Source: JBBRCE01 sp038205115 (GTDB lineage Bacteria > Planctomycetota > Planctomycetia > Pirellulales > JBBRCE01). Taken from it: DNA of 5,488 nt. The DNA is taken from assembly GCA_038205115.1 (NCBI GenBank), contig JBBRCE010000110.1:1-5488 (forward strand), written 5' to 3'. Position numbers and translations under genes: made by a program. Shown piece after piece: positions 1 through 5,488 of this stretch; position 1 is the stretch's first letter, and every line of letters starts with the position of its first letter. The notes below the pieces were generated by a model. It had not been told where the DNA came from. It was given only the letters and a program-made list of their open reading frames with translations, and did no database searches.

Positions 1-74
1 CTGCGCAGCGCCGCGAGTTCGCGTCGCAACGCATCACAATTCGGGCAGGCATCCTTGGCAGTCAAGTTGGTCAT
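1..74 (-). CDS. N-terminal fragment of a probable IS66-type transposase (runs off left edge)
   Basis: Reading the minus strand from the ATG at 74-72 gives 24 codons that stay open to the window edge: MTNLTAKDACPNCDALRREL followed by A-A-L-R. An in-frame TAA (86-84) lies only three codons upstream of the ATG, so this is the only possible ATG start. What is seen is a Cys10-Pro-Asn-Cys13 pair, which looks like half of a small zinc-binding motif, running into a charged, leucine-spaced helix that could begin a coiled coil. Planctomycetal IS66-family transposases commonly open this way (a C-P-x-C motif, then a coiled coil, then the DDE catalytic domain), and that is the basis for the call. No catalytic residue is inside the window and no Shine-Dalgarno is visible. 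Any other protein with an N-terminal CPxC plus helix is an alternative. Confidence 0.4.
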   Translation of the reverse strand, partial: MTNLTAKDACPNCDALRRELAALR

Positions 75-119
75 GGCTACAACTTAACCGCACCACCCCA
101 TTTCCAAGAAGACCAACTT
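64..119. repeat. 9-bp inverted repeat between two divergent genes
   Basis: AAGTTGGTC at 64-72 is repeated as its exact reverse complement GACCAACTT at 111-119, with 38 bases between the arms. The left arm lies inside codons 1-4 of the minus-strand transposase-like gene and touches its start codon. The right arm ends eight bases before the GTG start of the plus-strand gene. The pair therefore frames the divergent promoter region. It could be a paired operator, part of a mobile-element end, or coincidence. The matches do not extend beyond nine bases on either side. Confidence 0.35.
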
Positions 120-127
120 TTATATCC

Positions 128-868
128 GTGAACGGTTACGAATTATGGTCTGATTGGCTCAGCGTCGATGCGCGCAATTCGTTGCCAATGGACCATTTGT
201 TTCAAGCGGATTATTGTCCCGAGCCTCATCTGCCTTTTTTCGGGGGCAACACCTCCTCCCTACATTTTTTAATGACGAATCCTGGCAAGGGATTAGACGT
301 TCAAAAACGCGACTTGGTGCAGGCCATCGACAGCACGTACGAAGCAAGCGTCAGACGACTCGCCGACTACTACTCGACAAAATTGTCCGGCAACGCCAGC
401 AAACGCATCAAAGCAATGCGGCAGCTTTCCGACCGATGTAAGAGTCAGGGTTATATTCAAGTTGAAACGCTGCCCTACCATAGCTTTGACTTGCCGAATA
501 AACACAAACTGCCGGACTTGATCGAAATGTATGCGTCGTTGAAACGTTACGCCGAAAATCTGACAAACTATTTAGCCGACAAAAATGTGATCGCCATTTC
601 GGCGATTAGCACCGTGCAGGAAATCGCAGTGAGCGACGACTCTCTAACGCCGTGGCTGCGGTTCCAAGGCAGAATCATGGGCTTTAATTTCGACAAAGCG
701 AAGAAGTTCGATATTGTGCGTCATCCTGACACGGGTCAGACAACCGGCGCGCTACTGCATTGCCGATTGGGATTAGCTCAAAAAGCGTTCTATTTGATGA
801 TGGGCAGCAACAGCTTGCCCGGCCCTAAAGGCATCGAAAAGATCGCTCGTATTTTAACGCGTCGTTAA
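128..868 (+). CDS. Unassigned 246-residue protein with NPG and LPYHS motifs (possible UDG-like fold)
   Basis: I do not recognise this gene firmly. It starts at GTG 128. The frame is open leftward to the window edge but holds no ATG, GTG or TTG before 128. No good ribosome site precedes it, so the ATG at 188 (residue 21) is an alternative start. Visible features are a hydrophobic strand ending in L48-M-T-N51-P52-G53-K-G, a basic helical stretch around residues 72-108, L115-P-Y-H118-S, a second hydrophobic strand (V154-I-A-I-S) and R198-H199-P200 near a third strand. A short strand ending in N-P-G and a later conserved His resemble the uracil-DNA-glycosylase superfamily. That is inference from motif shape, and no glycosylase active site is clear. 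There is no signal peptide or membrane segment, so it is probably cytoplasmic. GC is about 51% against about 60% in the class V gene, and it sits beside a transposase-like fragment, which suggests horizontal acquisition. It ends convergently, 29 bases from the next gene. Confidence 0.75.
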   Translation: MNGYELWSDWLSVDARNSLPMDHLFQADYCPEPHLPFFGGNTSSLHFLMTNPGKGLDVQKRDLVQAIDSTYEASVRRLADYYSTKLSGNASKRIKAMRQLSDRCKSQGYIQVETLPYHSFDLPNKHKLPDLIEMYASLKRYAENLTNYLADKNVIAISAISTVQEIAVSDDSLTPWLRFQGRIMGFNFDKAKKFDIVRHPDTGQTTGALLHCRLGLAQKAFYLMMGSNSLPGPKGIEKIARILTRR

Positions 869-897
869 CCAAAGTTTTCAATTCGTTTTCACCTCCA

Positions 898-2178
898 CTA
901 CTTGTCTTTCTCTTCCAGCCGATAAACGGCCGATTTCGTCCGCAAGATAATCGCTTTGCCAACCACCGCTGGAGAGGCCATGCAGCCGTCGTCGAGTTTG
1001 TTGCTGGCCAGTTGCTCGTAAGTGGCGGCCGGTTTGATCACCAGCGTTTGACCTTCTTGGTTCGAAAAGTAAAGCCGGCCATCGACGGCAATTGGCGAGG
1101 CGGAATAGTTGCCGCCCAATCGCTTGGCCCACTGCTCTTTGCCGGTTAACGCATCCAGGCAACTGCCAACGCCACTGTCGTGAACGCCAAAAATCCAGTC
1201 GCCCACAAGCAGCGGCGACGGCTTGGAACCGATCGATTTGCTGACCTTCCAAACGATGGCTTTATCGGTGATATCGCCCGTACCTTCTGGTTTAACGGCC
1301 AGCAGATCGGCTGAACCGTAGCCCGTATTGATGTACAGCAGGCCGTGGCCGTAAACGGGGCGTGCGGTCGACGAGAATTTATTGTGCCGAACACGCCAGA
1401 TCTCTTTGCCTGTATCGGGATTATACGCCAGTGCCGCCTTGGAACAGGTGCTGATCATTTGCGTTTGACCCGCGACGTCAACGATCAATGGCGTCGAGAA
1501 GGCCTTCATGATGTCGCCGTCTTTGGTGCCATAGTCGACATCGCGATTGGTCTTCCAAACGGTCTCGCCGGTTGCCTTATTGAGCGCTACGACGTATTGG
1601 TAATCGAAGCCGTCAAAATGCGTGATCAGTAAATTTTTATAGAGAATCGGCGACGAACCGGGACCGCGAAAATGTTCGCACGGTAAATCGCGACGTTGCC
1701 ACACCGTATTGCCGGTTTGGGTATCGAGACAGGCAGTGCCGTAACTGCCAAAGCTGACGTATATCCGCTCCGGTTCGATCACCGGCGTCGGCGAGGCGTA
1801 GCTGTTCAGATCGTGAATTTTACTGGGCTTTTCATTTTCGAATAGCTTGATGTCGTGCAGCACCGCGCCGCTTTGCAAGTCTAAACAAACCGCGTACATC
1901 TTTGAGCCGTCTGCCGTAGCGGTCGTCATCCAAATCTGCTGACCCCAGACCACCGGCGATGACCAGCCGCGATCATGGATGGGCGTTTTCCAGCGGACGT
2001 TTTCCGTTTCGCTCCACGTCAGCGGCACGCCCTGCGAATTGCTATGCCCCTCGCCGCCCGGCCCCCGAAATTGCGGCCAGTTATCGTCCGCCCTCGCGCG
2101 CAGGCCAGGCAATGCGCACACCAATACAAGCAGCAGCGCAAAACTCGGCAACCTGCAACCAGCTAACCAGTGCGGCAT
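898..2178 (-). CDS. Secreted PQQ-like (BamB-type) beta-propeller repeat protein
   Basis: This 426-residue protein starts at ATG 2178-2176, with GGGGAG eight bases upstream as a plausible ribosome site, and ends at TAG 900-898. Residues 1-30 form a signal peptide: a hydrophobic core F13-A22 and an A-R-A cleavage site after A30. The mature N-terminus carries W34-P-Q-F-R-G-P40, typical of planctomycetal outer-membrane-assembly-factor-BamB-like proteins. Blade repeats of the form S-P-x-V followed by a strand recur near residues 74, 129, 175, 229, 273, 321, 361 and 402. They alternate with turn motifs such as C-L-D-T-Q-T-G-N-T-V-W (150-160), A-L-N-K-A-T-G-E-T-V-W (198-208) and C-L-D-A-L-T-G-K-E-Q-W (340-350). 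Eight repeats fit an eight-bladed propeller. No quinoprotein dehydrogenase catalytic set is evident, so a binding or scaffold role in the periplasm is more likely than an enzyme. BamB itself is not implied. The SIMPL gene lies 190 bases upstream on the same strand. Confidence 0.93.
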   Translation of the reverse strand: MPHWLAGCRLPSFALLLVLVCALPGLRARADDNWPQFRGPGGEGHSNSQGVPLTWSETENVRWKTPIHDRGWSSPVVWGQQIWMTTATADGSKMYAVCLDLQSGAVLHDIKLFENEKPSKIHDLNSYASPTPVIEPERIYVSFGSYGTACLDTQTGNTVWQRRDLPCEHFRGPGSSPILYKNLLITHFDGFDYQYVVALNKATGETVWKTNRDVDYGTKDGDIMKAFSTPLIVDVAGQTQMISTCSKAALAYNPDTGKEIWRVRHNKFSSTARPVYGHGLLYINTGYGSADLLAVKPEGTGDITDKAIVWKVSKSIGSKPSPLLVGDWIFGVHDSGVGSCLDALTGKEQWAKRLGGNYSASPIAVDGRLYFSNQEGQTLVIKPAATYEQLASNKLDDGCMASPAVVGKAIILRTKSAVYRLEEKDK

Positions 2179-2282
2179 ATTTCCAACTCCCCAACGGCAG
2201 AATTTTTGTGTCCAGTTTGTGCAGAAATCCGCTGCCCTGCGGCATCATGATATCCGGTATGGATCGACATGCACGTATCCGC

Positions 2283-2311
2283 CCGCGACTGACGCTTGGC
2301 CGCAGTCACGG
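2283..2311 (-). terminator. Candidate hairpin downstream of the SIMPL gene
   Basis: The arms 2283-2291 and 2303-2311 form a nine-pair stem around an 11-base loop. In minus-strand RNA the stem has eight Watson-Crick pairs and one G-U pair. In plus-strand RNA the same position is a C-A mismatch, so the fold favours the minus transcript. It lies about 58 bases past the SIMPL stop codon and about 105 bases before the propeller start. There is no following U-tract, so classical intrinsic termination is doubtful. A processing or leader structure of the propeller mRNA is an alternative. Confidence 0.3.
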
Positions 2312-2368
2312 CACAACCGGGTTTTGCTCGTCATTGAACGTCATGGCAGGATGAATTCGGTGTGCGAT

Positions 2369-3334
2369 TCAATTGCTTGGCGGCTTGAGTCGGAATTGCG
2401 CCATCACTCGCACGAGGACCTTCACTTCGGCCATGGGCGGCGAAACGATCGCGCCGTCCTCGCCAGTGTCCTCTTGGCCTTCGTTGGAATAACCCCTGTT
2501 GCGATAACGTTGGGCCATCATGGCCTGCTCGTAGCTGTTAGGCGCGGCTCCGGTATAAGCCTGCAGCGCTTTCAGTTCGCCCAGGGTTGCGCCGGCCGCT
2601 TTAGCGAGTCCGCTGGCATCCGCTTTGGCTTTGAAAAACGCCTGTGCCAATGCTTTTTCGCGATCTACAGGCTGAATCGTGCTCACGACGACGAAGTTCG
2701 GCTGACCAGGTCCGGCACGTTCCGATTCGTTACTGAACGATGAGCCCGAACGGCCGTTCGACGCCATTTCCTCGGCCAGTTCCTGCTCCTCAGGCGAGAG
2801 CTGTTGTTTTTCCTCACTGCCGGCAAGCTTGGCGGCCTCAACTTTGGTTTTGATCTGCTGCATTTGAATCAGCAGTTCTTCGGCTGTGCCGGGCTTGAGT
2901 GGCCAGGACGCGGTGAGCGATGCCGCTACCACGGAGTTGGTCGGAAGAGTTATTGATTTCGGATCACGTCCGGCACGTTTGAATTTTTCCATGAGGCTTG
3001 CCTCCAGCGTCTTGCGTTGTTCCGACGCGTCGGCCGTTTGCATCGGTGACGATACGCTGATCGATTTTGCGTCGGCGCCCATGGCTTCCAATTGCTTTGC
3101 CGCCTTTTCGCGACGCGTTTTGAGTTGTGCCAACGCAATTTCCAATGTTTTGGCTTTGCCCTCAAGTTCGATGCTCATGCGGTAGTATTTGGGGATGCAG
3201 ACCACCGAAACGCTGCCTGTGCCGCCGATGACCGAACTGGATTCATTGCCCTCGACTTGCGCCGACGCGGGCGGAGTTGCCAGTTGCCAGCCTAAAGTCA
3301 CGAAGCAAGCCACGGTCAAAACCCGAAATTTCAT
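2369..3334 (-). CDS. Secreted SIMPL (DUF541) domain protein
   Basis: This 321-residue protein starts at ATG 3334-3332, preceded by GGAG (3345-3342) at a spacing of seven, and stops at TGA 2371-2369. Residues 1-25 are a signal peptide ending A-S-A before Q26. The SIMPL domain begins with V35-I-G-G-T-G-S-V-S-V, the usual opening strand, followed by a strand and long helix (R52 to M85) and I92-S-V-S. The C-terminal half carries a V215-V-V-S-T-I strand, the helix A228-Q-A-F-F-K-A-K-A-D-A-S-G-L-A-K-A-A-G-A and a final strand (V304-K-V-L-V-R-V), all standard for the family. Between them, residues about 168-212 form a low-complexity Glu/Gln/Ser-rich linker, and residues about 263-300 form another polar insertion, so the protein is longer than compact SIMPL proteins of roughly 230-250 residues. 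Family members are periplasmic or surface proteins of poorly defined function, and several have been linked to stress or to signalling complexes. It is co-oriented with, and upstream of, the propeller gene. Confidence 0.9.
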   Translation of the reverse strand: MKFRVLTVACFVTLGWQLATPPASAQVEGNESSSVIGGTGSVSVVCIPKYYRMSIELEGKAKTLEIALAQLKTRREKAAKQLEAMGADAKSISVSSPMQTADASEQRKTLEASLMEKFKRAGRDPKSITLPTNSVVAASLTASWPLKPGTAEELLIQMQQIKTKVEAAKLAGSEEKQQLSPEEQELAEEMASNGRSGSSFSNESERAGPGQPNFVVVSTIQPVDREKALAQAFFKAKADASGLAKAAGATLGELKALQAYTGAAPNSYEQAMMAQRYRNRGYSNEGQEDTGEDGAIVSPPMAEVKVLVRVMAQFRLKPPSN

Positions 3335-3407
3335 AACACGACTCCGTGAGTGAGTTTAGCCGAAGTGATTTCGCCAGCAGTTGTTCGGCAATTGACGCCA
3401 AGAAACA

Positions 3408-3437
3408 ATTGGATCGGGCTGTCGCAACAACCGTCAA
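3408..3437 (-). promoter_or_regulatory. Weak candidate promoter for the SIMPL gene
   Basis: On the minus strand TTGACG (3437-3432) is followed after 18 bases by TCCAAT (3413-3408), matching five of six and four of six bases of the sigma-70 boxes. Transcription would begin near 3401 and leave a leader of about 66 bases. This is a consensus match by eye only, and planctomycetal promoters are poorly characterised. Confidence 0.22.
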
Positions 3438-3565
3438 TCTCGACGCAAACGTTTGATTAACGTCCCATCGGAAAGGCGGCATCTGAAATTGCTTCCGAAC
3501 ACCGTGCTCAATCATAGTCATTTTTTTGCGAGATTCCCAACCGAAAATGGCTCCGCGGCAGAATC

Positions 3566-3609
3566 AGCCGGCACTGAAACGGCGACGCAGTCAAGAGAAA
3601 CTGCCGGCT
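3566..3609. repeat. 8-bp inverted repeat in the intergenic region
   Basis: AGCCGGCA (3566-3573) and TGCCGGCT (3602-3609) are perfect reverse complements separated by 28 bases. On the plus strand the right arm is followed by TAAAATCC, which is not a U-tract. No gene points into it that would need a terminator. It may be an operator-like pair, an RNA structure or chance. Confidence 0.3.
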
Positions 3610-3794
3610 TAAAATCCTGTCGGTTGGCAGTGGTGGAATGCGGATTTCGACCGGGTCGACAATGGCGGTTTCACCCAGCGTGGGGCTCCTGCATGGCCAG
3701 ATATCTAGATCGAATGATTGCCGGATTCGTAACCGGCGCTGCTCACAGCGACAACGGAATCAAACCGCGTTTTTTGGCCGGCCGCCACGCGGGA

Positions 3795-3823
3795 ATGACG
3801 CTGTGCGTGCCATGCGTTAGAAT
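3795..3823 (+). promoter_or_regulatory. Candidate sigma-70-type promoter giving a leaderless mRNA
   Basis: ATGACG (3795-3800, four of six to the -35 consensus) and TAGAAT (3818-3823, five of six to the -10 consensus) are separated by 17 bases, the ideal spacing. Initiation about seven bases after the -10 box would fall at 3830-3832, on the start codon of the class V gene. The absence of any Shine-Dalgarno before that ATG fits a leaderless transcript. Inference from spacing and consensus only. Confidence 0.4.
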
Positions 3824-3831
3824 CAATCGCT

Positions 3832-5088
3832 ATGAATCAACCACCTGCCGACTTCGACGTGATTTCCTGCCGCAAGCTGTTTCCCGCCTTAGAGCGCGTT
3901 GTTGACGGTCGGCCTGCGGTGTTTCTGGACGGCCCGGGCGGCAGTCAATGTCCGCGGCCGGTGATTGATGCGATGACGAATTATCTGTCGCGGCACAATG
4001 CGAATCATGGCGGACTGTTTGCCACCAGTCGCGAAAGCGACGCGATGCTCGACGAAGCCCATCGGGCTGTGGCGGATTTTGTCGGATCGGACGATGCCGG
4101 TGGAATCATTTTCGGCGCCAATATGACCACGCTCACCTTTGCACTATCGCGGGCGCTGAGTAAAACGTGGGGGCCTGGCGACGAAGTGCTGGTCACGCGG
4201 CTCGATCACGATGCCAACGTGTCGCCTTGGGTGCTCGCCGCCCATGATGCCGGCGCCACCGTACGGCATGTCAACATCCGGCTAGACGATTGCACGCTCG
4301 ATCTCGACGATTTGCGAAGCAAACTTTCGTCACGGACCAAACTCGTAGCGGTTGGCTGCGCATCGAATGCGGTGGGCACGATCAATCCCGTGGCCGAAAT
4401 CGCACACCTCGCGCACAACGTGGGTGCCTTGGTATTTCTCGACGCGGTGCATTACGCAGCACACGCGCTGCTGGACGTCCGCGGTTGGGACTGCGATTTC
4501 CTGGCCTGTTCCGCCTACAAGTTTTTTGGACCCCATGTTGGCATTCTCTGGGGACGACGCTCGTTGTTGGCAGCACTGGCAACTTATAAAGTTCGGCCCG
4601 CGTCGAATCAACTTCCCGAAAAGTGGATGACCGGCACACAAAATCACGAAGGCATCGCCGGCACGTTAGCCGCGGTGAACTATCTGGCAGACATTGGTCG
4701 TCAAGCGTCGCCGAAGGTCGAAAGTCGACGGACGGCCATAGAGGCGACTTGGAAGCTCGTCGAAAATTACGAACGAGAACTCATCGCCCGGCTACTCGCT
4801 GGCCTAAGCCGCTTACAACAAGTTCGCGTATACGGCATCACCGACCATGCTCGGCTGCAGCAGCGCGTACCGACGGTTAGCATCACGCACGCCAAACTCT
4901 CACCGGTGGAATTAGCAACCCGGCTTGGTGATCGCGGATTTTTTGTCTGGAATGGCAACTACTACGCCCTTGCCCTAAGCGAAACGCTGGGCCTGGAACC
5001 GCACGGCATGGTCCGCATTGGCTTATTGCATTACAACACGGCGGCGGAAGTTGACCGCCTGTTGCGCGCTCTGGCAGACTTTGAGTAA
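3832..5088 (+). CDS. PLP-dependent class V aminotransferase-fold protein, SufS-like without the catalytic cysteine
   Basis: This 418-residue protein starts at ATG 3832 and ends at TAA 5088. It matches the 'cysteine desulfurase-like protein, SufS subfamily' group (VC1184 type): F17-P-A-L then F31-L-D-G-P-G-G-S-Q at the N-terminus, and N56-A-N-H-G-G. PLP features of fold type I are visible: H126 in L-D-H-D-A-N (the ring-stacking His position of SufS), D204 and H207 in L-D-A-V-H-Y, and the Schiff-base lysine K230 in S-A-Y-K-F-F-G-P-H. Near the C-terminus V372-W-N-G-N-Y-Y378-A-L replaces the SufS loop that carries the persulfide cysteine, so by motif alignment Tyr378 stands at the cysteine position. 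R395-I-G-L-L-H-Y-N-T closes the domain. The protein is cytoplasmic and full length. A PLP-dependent lyase or transferase role is likely, the substrate is unknown, and cysteine desulfuration is doubtful. No suf or isc partner is adjacent. There is no ribosome site. An early alternative start is unlikely because the conserved region begins by residue 17. Confidence 0.93.
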   Translation: MNQPPADFDVISCRKLFPALERVVDGRPAVFLDGPGGSQCPRPVIDAMTNYLSRHNANHGGLFATSRESDAMLDEAHRAVADFVGSDDAGGIIFGANMTTLTFALSRALSKTWGPGDEVLVTRLDHDANVSPWVLAAHDAGATVRHVNIRLDDCTLDLDDLRSKLSSRTKLVAVGCASNAVGTINPVAEIAHLAHNVGALVFLDAVHYAAHALLDVRGWDCDFLACSAYKFFGPHVGILWGRRSLLAALATYKVRPASNQLPEKWMTGTQNHEGIAGTLAAVNYLADIGRQASPKVESRRTAIEATWKLVENYERELIARLLAGLSRLQQVRVYGITDHARLQQRVPTVSITHAKLSPVELATRLGDRGFFVWNGNYYALALSETLGLEPHGMVRIGLLHYNTAAEVDRLLRALADFE

Positions 5089-5488
5089 AACCTCGGCATT
5101 TAGATTGGCATTTCATTCCGCGAGATTTCTCTTGATCGCTCGCAATCATCTCGCAGGCCAGGCTAGCAGGGCGAACGCCCGAAACGCGCATTCGCAACCT
5201 GTCGCTGCTGGCCGCGTTGGGACGCAACACCTCCATATCTTGCAAACGCGGGCAAGCCACAAATAACGGCCTGCAGCGCGAAATTCAGTTACGAATCGAT
5301 GATTTCAGCCAGTTTGAGCAGATGTTCCGCGCCGACATGCCTTCGCTAACAGCCCGTCGAAGTAAGCCTATTTAGGCGGCAACGTGGCAGGCGTTGATGG
5401 CGGACGCGAGCGAGTTTTTTGATGTGGGTCGAATTGTGTGGAGCTGAAACGCGGCGCGATGGAGGCGAATGGCAAGTTGGGCGAGGGC
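5089..5488. other. 400-base right-end stretch without a confident gene
   Basis: No frame here gives a recognisable protein. The plus strand has an open run at 5136-5375 with no early ATG, containing the helix-like segment R-I-D-D-F-S-Q-F-E-Q-M-F. The minus strand is open from the right edge down to a TAA at 5374-5372 (38 codons, ending N-A-C-H-V-A-A), then, in the same frame, is broken again by TGA at 5287-5285. A second minus frame ends G-A-E-H-L-L-K-L-A-E-I-I-D-S before TAA at 5291-5289. The 38-codon run could be the C-terminus of a gene outside the window, but I cannot identify it. Noncoding DNA or a decayed gene are equally possible. Confidence 0.45.
5120..5154 (+). terminator. Candidate hairpin after the class V gene
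   Basis: GCGAGAT (5120-5126) and ATCTCGC (5148-5154) form a perfect seven-pair stem with a 21-base loop, 31 bases past the TAA of the class V gene. A smaller GGGC-GAAC-GCCC hairpin follows at 5169-5180. Neither has a U-tract, so termination would have to be non-classical or Rho-dependent. The position right after a gene end is the main support. Confidence 0.28.

Larger units (their letters stand above)
3335..3831. other. 497-base divergent intergenic region
   Basis: This separates the minus-strand SIMPL gene from the plus-strand class V gene. I find no convincing gene. A plus-strand open frame from TTG 3453 runs into the start of the class V gene out of frame, has no domain character and no ribosome site. 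Seen here are candidate promoters for both flanking genes, an 8-bp inverted repeat (3566-3573 with 3602-3609), a 6-bp inverted repeat in the SIMPL leader (3359-3364 with 3384-3389), a small GCCGG/CCGGC hairpin (3720-3737), a CCGCGT/ACGCGG hairpin (3765-3792) and a GGCCGGCC palindrome (3776-3783). The length leaves room for a small RNA, but none is identified. Confidence 0.6.

Noticed and set aside
154..441. 95-codon overlapping plus-strand frame inside the unassigned gene
   Set aside because: The competing frame (128-868) is longer, ends just before a convergent gene and has hydrophobic strands and motifs, whereas this one is Arg/Gln/Ser-rich and looks like a frame shadow.
869..897. Bidirectional terminator between the convergent genes
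   Set aside because: The 29-base gap is AT-rich with short T runs but contains no inverted repeat able to form a stem.
1979..2743. 254-codon plus-strand open frame spanning both secreted-protein genes
   Set aside because: It is antisense to the propeller N-terminus and the SIMPL C-terminus, both with clear family motifs, and its own translation is Arg/His/Cys-rich without domain character, as expected for an antisense shadow.
3630..3700. tRNA-like stretch around GGATTTCGACC
   Set aside because: I tried to fit a cloverleaf, but no acceptor or anticodon stem pairs with it.
3776..3783. GGCCGGCC palindrome as a regulatory site
   Set aside because: It is an eight-base GC palindrome of a kind expected by chance in GC-rich DNA and has no second copy nearby.
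3453..3905. 150-codon plus-strand open frame across the intergenic region
   Set aside because: It starts at TTG, has no ribosome site, shows no domain-like pattern and overlaps the first 74 bases of the well-supported class V gene in another frame.
4883..5260. 125-codon minus-strand open frame at the end of the class V gene
   Set aside because: About 200 bases lie antisense to conserved parts of the class V gene, including its closing motifs. The remainder belongs to the unexplained right-end stretch and has no recognisable domain.

Overview
The window looks like chromosomal DNA from a planctomycete, probably of the Pirellulales type. The evidence is a secreted beta-propeller protein that begins with the W-P-Q-F-R-G-P signature common in that phylum, signal peptides on two adjacent genes, moderately high GC in the core genes (about 60% by hand count over 3961-4500), large intergenic gaps and weak Shine-Dalgarno use. 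The taxonomy is inference from protein style, not from a marker gene.

Layout, left to right. (1) At 1-74 on the minus strand is the first 24 codons of a gene that runs off the left edge. Its Cys-Pro-x-Cys motif and leucine-rich helix resemble the N-terminus of planctomycetal IS66-type transposases. (2) Divergent from it, at 128-868 on the plus strand, is an unassigned 246-residue protein with an Asn-Pro-Gly motif and a Leu-Pro-Tyr-His-Ser motif, vaguely like uracil-DNA-glycosylase-fold proteins. Its GC is lower (about 51% over 181-840), so genes 1 and 2 look like accessory DNA. (3) At 898-2178 on the minus strand, convergent with gene 2, is a secreted eight-bladed PQQ-like (BamB-type) beta-propeller protein. 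(4) At 2369-3334, also minus and upstream of the propeller gene, is a secreted SIMPL/DUF541-domain protein. (5) A gap of about 500 bases, divergently flanked, probably holds both promoters. (6) At 3832-5088 on the plus strand is a PLP-dependent class V aminotransferase-fold protein of the 'cysteine desulfurase-like, SufS subfamily' group (VC1184 type). It keeps the PLP lysine but lacks the desulfurase cysteine. (7) The last 400 bases hold no confident gene. They contain a hairpin after the aminotransferase-like gene and short open stretches that may be noncoding or decayed.

The propeller and SIMPL genes could share envelope functions because both are exported and co-oriented, but the 190-base gap between them, with a hairpin in it, argues against tight coupling. 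Nothing ties the class V enzyme to them. I see no CRISPR array, tRNA, rRNA or complete insertion sequence, and no convincing new multi-gene system. The best leads are the unassigned low-GC gene beside the transposase-like fragment and the Cys-less SufS-like enzyme with a possible leaderless promoter.
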